The notes beneath the pieces are model-generated. The model had not been told where the DNA came from. It saw only the letters and a program-made list of their open reading frames with translations, and did not search any database. From the NCBI GenBank assembly GCA_028532985.1, contig JANCIK010000007.1:2418001-2482000 (forward strand): 64,000 bases of DNA, read 5' to 3'. This document shows, one piece after another, positions 46,501 to 55,907 of this stretch. This DNA is from Stropharia rugosoannulata. Lineage: Eukaryota > Basidiomycota > Agaricomycetes > Agaricales > Strophariaceae. Each line of letters opens with the position of its first letter. Position 1 is the stretch's first letter. A program made the translations under genes and the position numbers.

Positions 46501-46586
46501 GACGAGAATTGCCAGCTCTGCTGTACGAGAAGGATGCGGATGGGAAACTGCATCGTGCTCGTGTGACAGAGCAGAAGCACCACTGA
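43539..46586 (+). CDS. Ty3/Gypsy Gag with CCHC knuckle and retropepsin domain
   Basis: An intact ORF of 1015 codons starts at ATG 43539 (MSKNNHPVGSRRGSQ); the frame is open 38 codons further upstream but without ATG. After a long acidic N-terminus, a retrotransposon Gag core (about residues 470-660, YFALANLSGPDYDEMRVRY and VTHLYDRFIVPSMQQD) precedes the zinc knuckle CFKCGKVGHYSNGC (C732, C735, H740, C745). The C-terminal ~130 residues are a retropepsin: WTLWDSGSTSSSISP with catalytic Asp894, and YDLLIGTPYLHKHG. Gag forms the particle and packages RNA; the protease matures it. Reverse transcriptase and integrase, expected downstream, are missing because a Copia LTR begins 53 bases after the stop. 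The frame is undamaged over 3 kb, so loss of pol is probably recent. Confidence 0.88.
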   Translation: MSKNNHPVGSRRGSQAGEEGPAGGIGLTAQFSDPQNNFDPDESFAGHVPGSMLNTPTPTRGNVNRPVDLSLRYTPRNEEAVIANEEENEEQDSDDSYELMIVNGLGDERPILELDSTLAQEIIMFWDDFAEEEVPVRRRLQLVTEAINITNLARDAKGLPAGEPEDESYTKSVLKRLGLAVKMYRKITRRDDLDNQRPLLLTPVNCVSSIHQSMMRAGAANTPMPEVPTTPEIHETRRDGRRWSASTDTSRVIEEATAYINKERRKKVQHNSQDNNKPVTPIDREVRILEKKYTLPTELNGRVLATDWKTRIILQRMRNEDLQKKGVSQYADQGIKWNSDGEPIDCMREMYIASITPGDKRDPIEITERESQPMGYDKRTSNTPEWSSSPERIKRESDEALGIVRGQSIIHNPVPQTNIFDARQTVADANEMFRHQMHERLVSIVRNHCGRRIEMPSDKGKPRVPGIETIEKYKGEPKMRILEQWVLNVSVYFALANLSGPDYDEMRVRYSLMMLDKEAQTFMHRHVLGLNREKLHWTFEDVVTHLYDRFIVPSMQQDAREELEKFKFDHDKGVQSLYDDMKESIKEMICPPDRYTLSCCFMLALPSSWREKILDRGYSAQINTVEQLLVEAKAVEATAKESRRFNERARALLRQDSKLHEPEEKRSDRERTHRAKRRARHHVSIDAKDTGWAAKDPQPTFAKPRTDRLKDGKTDERERPNRGDRPTDQIVCFKCGKVGHYSNGCPNDSGKRNAEANRTFIRAAHTARSQRSCESLTGSESGDDSVSSDGESASENSNEADSAHHSASQADGPDLEEVPYTAFSNDYYSRTSDTEHLNAMSETHEDELVLVPRRRGAFKSSKEARDRPTVPMEHKRCLVTYCKVNGQEAWTLWDSGSTSSSISPAFVDVNNIIAFPLKTPLTIQLGTVGSRAKVTHGANVELDVASEVSSEYVDVCNIDHYDLLIGTPYLHKHGVILDFENVVVRIHGRELPALLYEKDADGKLHRARVTEQKHH

Positions 46587-46638
46587 CTAACCGGCCCGCG
46601 GCAGCGTGTCCGTGTAGAGGAGGCTGACGATGACATAG

Positions 46639-46881
46639 TGTTGACAACATGTGAATGAATACCACATATGGTAGTCGGACACAACAACGTCAAGACTCTT
46701 CTAGAGTCTTCGGATAATTTCCAATACTTACTAATAATTTTCTTGGATTAAATCATAGCATTGATAATTATCTACGTACAGAATTTTCTAGTAAATATCT
46801 TGTACAGTATTTAAGCGCCCGTTGGGCGACCTCAATAAAGGTTGTCTTTAATTCGCCTTACCACTGCGCCAGATTACAACA
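46639..46881 (+). repeat. LTR of the second Copia element
   Basis: 243 bp from TGTTGACAACATG to CCAGATTACAACA. It contains TATTTAAGCGCCCG (TATA-like) and AATAAAGG (polyadenylation signal). Sequence differs from the first Copia's LTR, so this is a different family with the same layout. Confidence 0.75.
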
Positions 46882-46895
46882 GGTTATGAGCCCTG
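46882..46895 (+). promoter_or_regulatory. Primer binding site of the second Copia element
   Basis: GGTTATGAGCCCTG immediately after the LTR, identical to the site of the first Copia. It pairs with the anticodon stem-loop of initiator methionine tRNA. Confidence 0.7.
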
Positions 46896-47018
46896 AGAGG
46901 CACTAACCATCTATCACTTCTATCCTCGACTTCTATCTCGTTACTACGTCAGCTCCTTACTCGCTTACATCGTTACATCACCTCGCGCGCCTATTAGTTA
47001 TCATTTTCCCATGTCACT

Positions 47019-47594
47019 ATGTCTGAAGACCAGACTTTGCTCGGCAGCTATCGGATGGAATTGTTGAAGGCCCACAACTGGATGCCATGGAAGCGTCGCA
47101 TGCTCGCAGTTTTGGTGGACCTCGGACTGGACAAGTATGTCGAAGAAGGCGCAAGACGTCCAGGATCAATGGTGCCGGGACTACCTACCTCGGAGGAATT
47201 GGCTGTGCAAGCCGCGTGGGACAAGGGTGATGCCAAGGCTCGGTGTCGGATCGAGCTTGCCATCAGTGATGCGGAAATGGTGCACATTATGGGTGCTACC
47301 ACTGCTCGCGAAATGTGGGAACAGCTCTGCGTTGTGAAGGAATCAAAGGGTCGTTTGGGTTTGCTTGCCACGCAACGTGCACTATTTCGGGCCACTGCAG
47401 ACGAAGGTTGCGACATGGCGGAACACATTGCAAAGTTACAGCAACTCCAGGAGGAGTTACACATTCTCGGCAGCAAGGTCTCGGATGAGGATTTCGTCAT
47501 GATTCTCCTTACATCACTTCCAGAGTCATGGGAGAATTATGCCTCATCCTTTCTCGGCTCCAGTGGGAACAAGCCTACCATCAGTAAAAAGTGA
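47019..47594 (+). CDS. Copia Gag, 3'-truncated
   Basis: 191 codons from MSEDQTLLGSYRMELLK. The residues MPWKRRMLAVLVDLGLDKYV, AEMVHIMGA, LQEELHILGSKVSDEDFVM and LPESWENY match the gag of the Copia at 24787-29518 through its N-terminal two thirds (UBN2/gag-polypeptide type). It ends artificially at SKK-stop, where element sequence stops; the zinc knuckle and pol are absent. It supplies the intact reading frame that reveals the first frameshift in the other copy. Confidence 0.8.
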   Translation: MSEDQTLLGSYRMELLKAHNWMPWKRRMLAVLVDLGLDKYVEEGARRPGSMVPGLPTSEELAVQAAWDKGDAKARCRIELAISDAEMVHIMGATTAREMWEQLCVVKESKGRLGLLATQRALFRATADEGCDMAEHIAKLQQLQEELHILGSKVSDEDFVMILLTSLPESWENYASSFLGSSGNKPTISKK

Positions 47595-48540
47595 GAACGT
47601 TGATTTCACGTTCTAACTCCGATACGACGTTGGTCATGTTTTTCTAAAGTATATGTCTTTATGGGGCTTTGTCCTGGAATATTCATGGATTTCTTGGCAT
47701 ATATTCGTCATACTATTATTATTGTAGTCTGTAAATACATGTAATATGAATGTAATCTGGTTTTTATAGGACATGTCCTGATGTAAGATGATATACCATA
47801 TGTCAGGATTTCAGCATTCTGATAATGTATATGTTATATTACTCATAAAAACACTACATTAGAATCATTACATTAGGGGTTGCCATGTAGAGTACTTAGT
47901 TTGTGAAAGAATAAGAACTTAAGACTATTAAGTCAGTTGCAATTTTGGTAGAATATTGGATAGTTATTGTGTTTCAAGAGGCTCTGAATACAAATTTTAC
48001 AGACATGCATTCAGATATGCTACAAGAAACCTTATGAGCCTCAGAGAATGTTCAGCAATCTGTGAGACTTAATGGTTACAACATGCAAAGAAAGAAGGAA
48101 CTTTAACCCACTAATTCTGCCTGCCACCATGATTTACCACTGCTACTCCTTTGAAATCTTCAAGCTTCATGCTCTGCCTTTGATTGAAAGCCCAAAACTT
48201 GATTGCTGAAGTGGTCCTATGAAGGGAAGATCAACAGGCTATGACATCCAGATCATCAGCAGACTGACAAAAATAAGAAAATCTGCCATTAAAAGTGTGA
48301 AGTTGATTAATATGAAAGGTATAACATCCCAGAATATCTCTTGACTCACAATGAGACGTCCAAGAGCCATGTTTTGCAGAGGATATGATGGTGGATTGTG
48401 GTACTGATGAGAGTGGTTGAGGATGAGAGGTGATGTGGAAAATTTGGGACCAAAATAATGCAAGAAAGTACTTGAATTTCACCAGTAACTGATTAAACAA
48501 GCAGGTACATACGTGAATAGAGCAGATAGCAAAGGCATAG
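47595..48540. other. AT-rich region without genes
   Basis: No coherent ORF. It starts with GTGAGAACGTTGATTTCACG, which may mark the junction with whatever truncated the Copia. Confidence 0.4.
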
Positions 48541-49190
48541 CGTCCCCAGCACTCAGGAAGCGAGTACTGGGGTAATTCTGCGCGTCCTGGGACCAGGTGA
48601 ACGGTCCCGGGGTGTGCTAAGCCCGCTTGGTATGCCCACCCCATTTCGTCCCCCTGCTCCCGTGGCGCCTTCGAACGGGGCGCGTTGCGGTCGCAGGGGC
48701 ACCCCAGCACACGTATACTGCGTGCTGGGGTGATATTACACGCCCTGCAGCCGTTCAAACGGCCGCAGGGCGCGTTGTTGTTGTGCGCGGCCCCCCCACC
48801 GCCTCCTACCCCGCTCCTGCGGCATGCGCGATTGACGCGTCTTACGGGAGCAGGGGCCGCCCAGCACGTGCATACTGCGTGCTGGGGGGCTGCTATGCGC
48901 CCTGTGGCCGGTCGCACGGCCGCGGGGCGCGTCGTTGTTGCGCGCGGCCCCCCCACCGCCTCCTACCCCGCTCCCGCGGCGCGCGCGATTGACGCGTCAT
49001 ACGGGAGCGGGGGTACCCCAGCACGCGCATACTGCGTGCTGGGGGGCTACTACGCGTCCTGCGGCCGCTGGAACGGTCGCGAGGCGCGTCGTTCTTGCGC
49101 GGCAGGCCATCCCCGGTCCTACCACGCTCCCAATTGGCGCGCAAAATGGGGTCACAGCATGCGGTCTACCCGTTCTGGAGTAATTTCAAG
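48541..49190. repeat. Tandem array of ~157-bp GC-rich units with two hairpins
   Basis: Four units are marked by the inverted repeat CCCAGCAC...GTGCTGGG near 48547 (degenerate), 48702, 48862 and 49017, a period of about 155-160 bp. Between them lies a second palindrome, CGCCCTGC...GCAGGGCG. Open frames run through the array on both strands because of GC content and are not taken as genes. The same two-hairpin plan occurs at 62100-63060. Confidence 0.8.
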
Positions 49191-49650
49191 CACCCCGCTG
49201 TAGTGTAGTGGCTTCATTCCTTCCTCTTTGTATTCAGTATCATGTCCTTCAATTATGGAGTGATCACTTTCTCAAGATGAGTTGAACAATTGTTGATTAA
49301 GGACGTACATTAAGATATTGGTCCAGTTCTACGCATTCACGCGTGGACATTTGCACGAGACGATGTCTAGGCCCTTTTTTCTTCTTGTTCCTCCAACAGT
49401 CGGTTGTGTATCGACTCGCGCTCCCTTCCTCGGTCATAATGAACATGTAGGCCAGTGTTGGGCCCTTACACCGCGGTCGTGCTCTTCCGTTCGCAACAAC
49501 CTAGAATTGGTTTCCTCCCTCAAATACTCGCACTAGAAACTCTATCCCTTCTTGCGTTGCTTGTACTTTCATACATAACATAGGGACATGTGAGAAGTCT
49601 CCTGTACATCATCAAAACTATGCTACTACAACATTTGTACTACTGCTAGA
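49191..49650. other. Intergenic
   Basis: No supported gene. Confidence 0.4.
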
Positions 49651-49884
49651 TTTTTGCGCACTACCATGTGTGTACATGGGTAGTGTGCAAAAGAGAACCA
49701 CAAACCGGTTTGACGCGGGAAGTCGTGAACTTTAGGGTGGCCTCATGATTGATCCCACGCTCTCTTGTGATCGAGCGTGGGATCAATCATGAGGCCACCC
49801 TAAAGTTCATGACTTCCCGCGTCAAACCGGTTTGTGGTTCTCTTTTGCACACTACCCATGTACACACATGGTAGTGCGCAAAAA
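49651..49884. mobile_element. 234-bp near-perfect palindrome (foldback/MITE-like)
   Basis: Two arms of ~112 bases starting TTTTTGCGCACTACC are inverted copies around a ~10-base loop (TCTTGTGATC). One mismatch was found (GTCGTGAAC versus GTCATGAAC). No coding capacity. Consistent with a foldback or MITE element; the target duplication is unclear because T and A runs surround it. Confidence 0.75.
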
Positions 49885-50973
49885 TTTTGCAGTAGACAAG
49901 GGTTTATGATAATATCTTCAAAATTTCCGACTTTAGCTTAATGCAATGTTATCTTCTTGAAGGTAGCTTTCTTGCTTGCAGGTCGCGGCCCACCGTATCT
50001 CGCAGTCATGGTTGATGTTGGTTAAGCTTGAAGTTATCCTGCCCACACAAATGATTCAGTTCTGTGCCCCCTCTCGGCTGCGACCCCAAATTAAGGAGCA
50101 ACCGATGCATGTCATCAACCAGAAGATAGGTTAGGTGGACCACCCCATGGAAGGCATAGGTTGTCTCGGTGGTTGAATGTCCTATGCCATACAGCAGACC
50201 ACAGCAAAACCGTACCATCACCTCCCTGACCGTGGACCAGCCCATCATAAACAAGGGTTAGTCTTTTTCTTCCCGTCCCTTCTGATGTTCACAATGTTAT
50301 CAGACGCTCGCCTCGGCCCGCAATCAGCACAGTCGCAACTGGATAACGGGACTTATACGGAGCCTACCATCCTTGCACGTTGCTTTGCACTCACGACTCG
50401 CTCTTGTAGGCAATCGCGGTTCCTCCTAAACCAACCCCCATATTCTATGTTCAACGTCTCCGCTGACCAAGTAAAGACATGGGGCTGGATCTCTGCTCAG
50501 ACTGCAGCGCACTGTCCTTTGATTCAACCTCACTATATTGCTTCTTGAAATATATGTTGTCTCTGCATGTATCACATAATAGGAATTTGTCCTTCAGTAA
50601 CCTGTTCGTGAGCAATAAATACAATGATGTCGGTACCTACGCTTCGCTGTAGAATAGAATGTAAAGTACGGGTTGCTTGGTGCGCGCATTGAGTCTGTCA
50701 AAGCCCAAGTAGCACTCGGGACCACGGCCCGTGCGGAAGTCCTGCCGACACCCTGCCGCTGCCGACGTTTTGCTTAGTCAAACCCCCCCTTTTGACCCCT
50801 GCTGACACATCATTATTTCACGTGACTTACATTTGTTTTTATTTACTGGTAACTCAGCTCTTGCTTCAACTTCTTGGGAACTGGGCTCGTTTTTCTGGTA
50901 CAAAAAATCGCATATCTCCATTATTCTTTAATCAGTCGACTCTGCCTGGCCCGTTACTCCCTCTTTCGTAATA
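49885..50973. other. Intergenic, probable promoter side of the 50974 gene
   Basis: No supported gene; the 123-codon frame at 50177-50548 lacks features. The last ~300 bases should contain the promoter of the plus-strand gene. Confidence 0.35.
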
Positions 50974-53900
50974 ATGGGAACTGATAACAGTATGTACAAG
51001 TTGTCTGCCTTTTATTTTGCTGTCCGTTAATTATCTTGCATGATATGGTTTACTAGTGGATCTCGTCAGCGAAAAACTGTCATCTTCATCGAAGGCAGCC
51101 CAATGCGACGATACTATGCAGTTAAAGCACGTGTTACTGTCTTCTGCTTTCCAGAAATTGCCTTGGGATACAAATATTATGGAAGTTTTACAATCCCTGG
51201 ACCATACCCACAAGCATGGGGTTAGCATACGGTACCTCTGTCAAAACAAACATAACTCACCAAAGATCTACTGCAGGAAATAATCACAAACATCCTTTTG
51301 TATGAAAAGGAGTATCTTCTTAATGGAGGCACCTCGAAAGAGTCCTTGGAAATGCAATCCCTGCTTGGGATCCAGTTCAGCCTTGAAGGTTCTTGGTACC
51401 GTCTTTCTTCCACTGAGCCTCCAGAATGGAGCGACATTCAGGCTTTAAAGGTATGCACCCTAGTCTGCAATTACAAACTCGCAGAAGTTCTCTCGGTTGT
51501 AAACGAGTTGCTCTCCTTCTCCTCGACGCTGCATTCAGCATCTCCGGGGCTTGGTCAACTCTCACTCTCGAACAATGGCAGGGACATTATGAACCGTCTG
51601 GCTGATTGGCCAATGCTCATTAATAAATTCACCCAAAACTTTTCGAGCAGCTCTAGTACCCTCGCTTCATCTGACAACTCCAACGCACAAATGCTGCCAG
51701 CATTGCTCCAGCTCTTACAAGGTCTCTTCCGCGTCAAAACCGCAAAAACCAAAGCAAAAATTCAACACAACTTTCTGATTGCCGCTGCTCATGTAGCGTT
51801 CATTAAAGAATATGGTATCAATACACGTCGAGGCATTTCATCTGACGTGACTTATAATGTGCCCGATTTTCCTGATATGAATTCCTCGTGAGTATGGTTC
51901 GACTCCTTTGTATACCAACTAAGCGTATCTATGTAGTGAATTTCTGAAGAATCTTAAGGGAAAACTTACTGAGAAAGAGTTTCAATATGTTAACATGTTG
52001 AAGTCGCTCGACAATGGACTGAGGTTTGTCTTGCACCTTGCTCTTCTTGTGTCCCCTCTGTGCCTCTGCATTCCTGTTGGTGTCCACAAAAGAGTGTTTC
52101 GTCGGAAGAGCTTGATGCAATTGTCAAGCATTCTGGGGTCAAACAAGCCAGAGATCTTGCGTCGAATAGAAATCGTAATCTGGAAAGCACTCTTTAACAT
52201 TGTAGAGGATCCCATTAACGCTGAATCCATCCTAAACGCTGCCGGGGACTTCATTTCCGCGATTGATACGACCGCGGCGGATGACGAGCAATGTAGTTCA
52301 TGGTTTAACGTCTTCAAGGAGCATTTAGCAATGCCTACAATACCTGCTGTCCTTCAAAACCACGCTGAGCCAGCACCCCACAACACAATCTCCGCGATTG
52401 ATAGGACTGCAGTGAATGACGAGCAATGCAGTGCATGGTGTAACATCTTCGAAGAACGTTCACCAATGCCTACAATACCTGCTGCCCTTCAAAACCACGC
52501 CGAGCCAGCGCCCCAGATCACTCTGCCTCCCAAAACCATGCCTGACAGTCCAGATATATCCGTTTTCGCTTCAAATGGTCAACGTTCGAGGAATTATCTT
52601 GTGGTTCAGCGTCCCTTTGAAGATGATGAAGAGCAACTGTGTTGGGGTGACAGCGACAATGGGGGGGTTGATCTCTATAACGGGGAAATGTCGCCCCAAG
52701 CTTCAACGTCTGTGGGAGGGATTACCTTTGATGACAGTGCCATCAGCTTTGAACATCACGGAGATATTATAAATCAAGAACCAACTGAAACAGACGGTGC
52801 AGACCGTTTCGCAAAGGATTCTACTGGCAAAGGAGAACAAACACAGCCTGTCATCGGCAATGTTAGCGGAGCAGGCGCAACCTTGGCGCAAACCATAAAC
52901 ATGGACGCAGAATGTGACGGCAGAGACGGAGAGTTTGAGGCGGTTGAAGGTGATCAAGGGAAAGGCAGTATGCTAATCAAGAATTTGGCGGAAACCGTGA
53001 CTATCGACACTGAAGGCAAATGCGGAGACGGTGAGAGCCAGGGCATGGGTATGGACGATATCCGAAGTACTGCCAGAAATTCTGAAGACACGATACCCGA
53101 GGGGCCCCAGGAAGCATTGGACGAGGCAGATCGACATGAGGACGACCTATGCAATCATTCAGGGAATAACATGAGTGCTGATCCAGAAAGGGAAGTTGAA
53201 GAAGACAAAGTGCAGGGCATGGATGGCAGGGAAAGTCTTGTGCAAGATGATGAAGACATGCCCAGCTCCAGTGAATTGAGCGAAACAGAAAGCGATGACT
53301 CAGGGGGCTCAATGAGCATTGATGCAGAAGGGGAAGTTAAACAAGACCAAGCGGAGAGCGTGGATTGCAGGGACAGCCTCGTTGGAGACGATGAAGACAC
53401 GTCCAGCTCCAGCGAAGAGAGTGAAACAAAAAGCCAGAACTCAGGAGGCCCAACGAGCATTAACGCAGAAGGGAACGGCGATGAAGACAAAGCGGAGGGC
53501 ATAGATTATAGGGACAGCCTTGTTGGAGATGATGAAAGTACATCCAGCACAAAGCGTGAGCAATGTGAGGACAGAATGGACAATTGCATACCCAAAATAG
53601 AAACGCTTGATATGCAATCAGTGACCGACGTTCGTCGGTCAGTTCGCATAAGGGACAATTGCCAGTTGTCCAAATCGCAGACTTCATCAAGTGGACCCAC
53701 GACAAAACAGGGTGGAACCCAAGAGCGGCCTGCTGCTAATATTCTTCACTCGTCGCAACAGCCCTTGTCACTCACGTCAACACTATTAGCAATCAAGGTA
53801 TGCTCCTTGCAGTGCTGTTTAACTTTTGATAACTGACTGAACAAGGACAAGAGTACCACTCTTGACGACAAAAAGCACTGTGAAGTTTTCAAAACCCAGG

Positions 53901-54293
53901 ACCCAATAAAGGTTCATGATATCATTGGACGTGAACACATATTTCACATCCGTCAGAACGTAAGATCCAACTTATCAACGATATGGCACTGACATTATTG
54001 ATATCTTAGCTTCGGGCTGATGTTGGGTTACTGTCCAACTTCTATGATGATGCTAAGCACATTTATGTGCTATCACATGGCAAACAGTGCATTCCTATAC
54101 ATGTTTGCTGTCTCAATCTGCCCGACAACAATTCATCTATCTTCCACAGACTTACTAAGTCCCAATTTGATCATATTGAGCCTCCAAACTTGCAAGCCCT
54201 GTTTCGCTCTCATCATTTCGTTATTACCAATGAAAACACTCCTTTGTCCTTCGATGAACAAGGCTTGAAGACCTTGGAAAAAACACTGACCTC
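50974..54293 (+). CDS. Large hypothetical host gene, 3' end cut by a Gypsy LTR
   Basis: Predicted exons: 50974-50989, 51057-51220, 51277-51887, 51937-53797 (with a possible 69-base intron at ~52024-52092), 53846-53959 and 54010 to the LTR at 54294. The start reads MGTDNMDLVSEKLSS. The N-terminal ~270 residues are helical. Then a ~45-residue unit ending MPTIPA(V/A)LQNHAEPAP occurs twice. A very acidic region follows with three ~45-residue repeats (xDAEGEV...RDSLVGDDEDTSSSSE). The C-terminal part (HIYVLSHGKQCIPIHVCCLNLPD is in it) looks folded again. The natural 3' end is missing: the frame enters the LTR and stops at 54375. No family recognised. The interruption suggests a damaged allele or that a truncated protein is made. 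Confidence 0.65.
53165..53560 (+). repeat. Three internal repeats of ~135 bp in the 50974 gene
   Basis: Three in-frame copies encode DGRESLVQDDED, DCRDSLVGDDED and DYRDSLVGDDES with the same preceding EGEV/EREV blocks. A separate pair of repeats encoding SAID(T/R)TA...HAEPAP lies at about 52255-52515. Confidence 0.75.
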
Positions 54294-54756
54294 TGTAAGG
54301 GCGACTCTGCGCAGTGTCGAGCTCACACGAGACCTAGCAGAGGGATTCCGAAGTTTATTAAGCTGTAAACTATAAATACAATAGAAGCGCACCTAGCAGA
54401 GGGATTCCGAAGACAAAAGCCTAAGGAAACCCGCTGCTGGGCGCCACAGTACATAATAGAAGCGTTGATTGATGCATGAGAATAAACTATACAGTTGATC
54501 CGCCACAAGAAGCCACCACATCACGTCCTCATGTGATGTGCATCATACATCATATGCACAACACATGATGGACGTGTCCCATCAGTACGTCACATGATGT
54601 AAACCACGCGCGCCTGTGCACAGTACACACTGCAGAGCATAGTGTACACTGCACGGGCTGCGCGCGGCGTAAGAAATAAAAATAAAATAAAATAAAAGAA
54701 AGTAAAGGAAGACGAAATGAAATAAAATAAAGGGTGACGCACAGCGTCCCCTTACA
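54294..54756 (-). repeat. Gypsy LTR
   Basis: 463 bp with 8-bp inverted ends TGTAAGGG and CCCTTACA. An internal direct repeat CCTAGCAGAGGGATTCCGAAG occurs at about 54340 and 54391. The 5-bp flank on the left is ACCTC; the partner copy is lost. Confidence 0.7.
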
Positions 54757-54767
54757 TCACCCCCCCT

Positions 54768-55196
54768 TCAAGACACGGCGTCCCGGCGTGGCAAGGTGAT
54801 CCACTCGCCACCATTGACTGTTCTATACCGTCCAGGCTCAATTGCCAGGGAGCCAATAACCCGCGGAGCATCAGGATGTTCCCGGTAGAACTTGGCCACC
54901 AGCTGAGGTGAGAAGACGTCTTCCGCATGCTCCCAGGAGTTCTCCTCATACCCATACCCCTTCCATTTGATGAGGAACTGAAGCCTGTTTCGATGGATGC
55001 AGCTGTTGAGGATGGCCTCAACCTCGTACTCCAGCTCGTTATCCACCAGCTCAGGTTCTGGAGGAGGCGCTGCAATGCAGCCCGGAATAGGGTCAGGGAG
55101 ACAGGGCGTGAGCTTGACAACAGGGAAGACAGGGTGGAGACGCTTGAGAGAAACCGGGAGTTTGAGACGGTAGGCATGAGACATCAGGAAAAACAC
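54768..55196 (-). pseudogene. C-terminal fragment of Gypsy integrase with chromodomain
   Basis: The frame opens after low-complexity sequence at MSHAYRLKLPVSLKRLHPVF, the usual integrase C-terminal strand before the chromodomain. It continues with YEVEAILNS, LQFLIKWKGYGYEENSWEH (the chromodomain aromatic residues and SWE are present), and ends at 54768. In chromoviruses this domain directs integration to modified histones. Everything upstream (reverse transcriptase, RNase H, integrase core) is absent. It is a truncated relic. Confidence 0.85.
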
Positions 55197-55907
55197 TTTT
55201 TTGAAAAAAGTCTTTTAATTTTTCAAAAAGACTTAAAAAGACTTAAAAAGACCCCAGGAGACCTGGGTCTCTAGGAGACTTAAAAAGCAAAGTCTCCAGG
55301 TATAAAAGTTAAAAAGACTTTAAAAAGACTTTATGAAGCAATAAAAGACAATAAAAAGTGTACTTTAAGACATCACAGTTCTTAAAAAAAAAGCAAAAAA
55401 AGTAATTTAAAGCGCTCTTGAAGCAATCAAAAGACATCAAGTGCTTCAAATAAAGTATAATAAAAGACCTTGCTAAACATTTAAAAGATATAAAAAAACC
55501 ACATTAATACATTATCAGGCATATTTAAAGATCCTAAAAGATTCAAACAAGGTCTTTATATAGCATATTAATAGCTTTTGTAGACACTAAGAGAAACAAA
55601 TAAACCCACTTAAAGATATAAAGGCACAACATAATGTCTTTTTTTAAAAAATATAAACATTTTTAGAGCTTTAGAAAGACCTAAAAGAGTACAAAAGAAG
55701 ACTCTTGTGATATCTCGTAGTATCTTTAAAACCCTTCTCTATAGCACATTAGCAACCTTAGAAAGCTATTTAGAGATCTTATGAGACTTTGCAATTGCTC
55801 AAAATAGTGTATTAATTGTAGCCTTTTATCTAAAATAAGTATACGAGGAATCAAAAGAACGATTATAAAAGAAGGCATTATAAAAGAAGGCTAGATAACA
55901 GTATAAA
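55197..55907. repeat. Very AT-rich block with AAAAAGACTT words
   Basis: About 700 bases with very low GC. Words such as AAAAGACTT and TAAAAGA recur dozens of times, most regularly at 55225-55340. No gene. It lies between the truncated Gypsy end and the Plavaka module and abuts the point where the Gypsy is cut. Confidence 0.6.

Larger units (their letters stand above)
46639..47594 (+). mobile_element. Truncated second Copia element (LTR, primer site, gag)
   Basis: A single LTR (46639-46881), a primer site and the 5' two thirds of gag are present; everything 3' is missing. It is inserted just after the Gypsy gag-protease stop, in the same orientation. Confidence 0.8.
54294..55196 (-). mobile_element. 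Gypsy chromovirus remnant: LTR plus chromodomain end of pol
   Basis: LTR-like unit 54294-54756 with ends TGTAAGGG...CCCTTACA, next to a minus-strand purine tract (GAAGGGGGGGTGA) and the 3' end of an integrase ORF. The element is oriented on the minus strand and cut off at ~55197 where an AT-rich block begins. The LTR starts inside the host gene. Confidence 0.75.

Noticed and set aside
48231..48520. Hydrophobic minus-strand frame (CLFNQLLVKFKYFLALFW) as a membrane protein gene
   Set aside because: AT-rich chance frame joined to the repeat array; no start or splice support.
48627..49203. Open frames of 120-240 codons on both strands in the 48.7-kb region
   Set aside because: Same cause: GC-rich tandem array with few stop codons in any frame.
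51450..51484. GTATGC...GCAG segment as an intron in the 50974 gene
   Set aside because: It is 34 bases, too short, and splicing would break the open frame.
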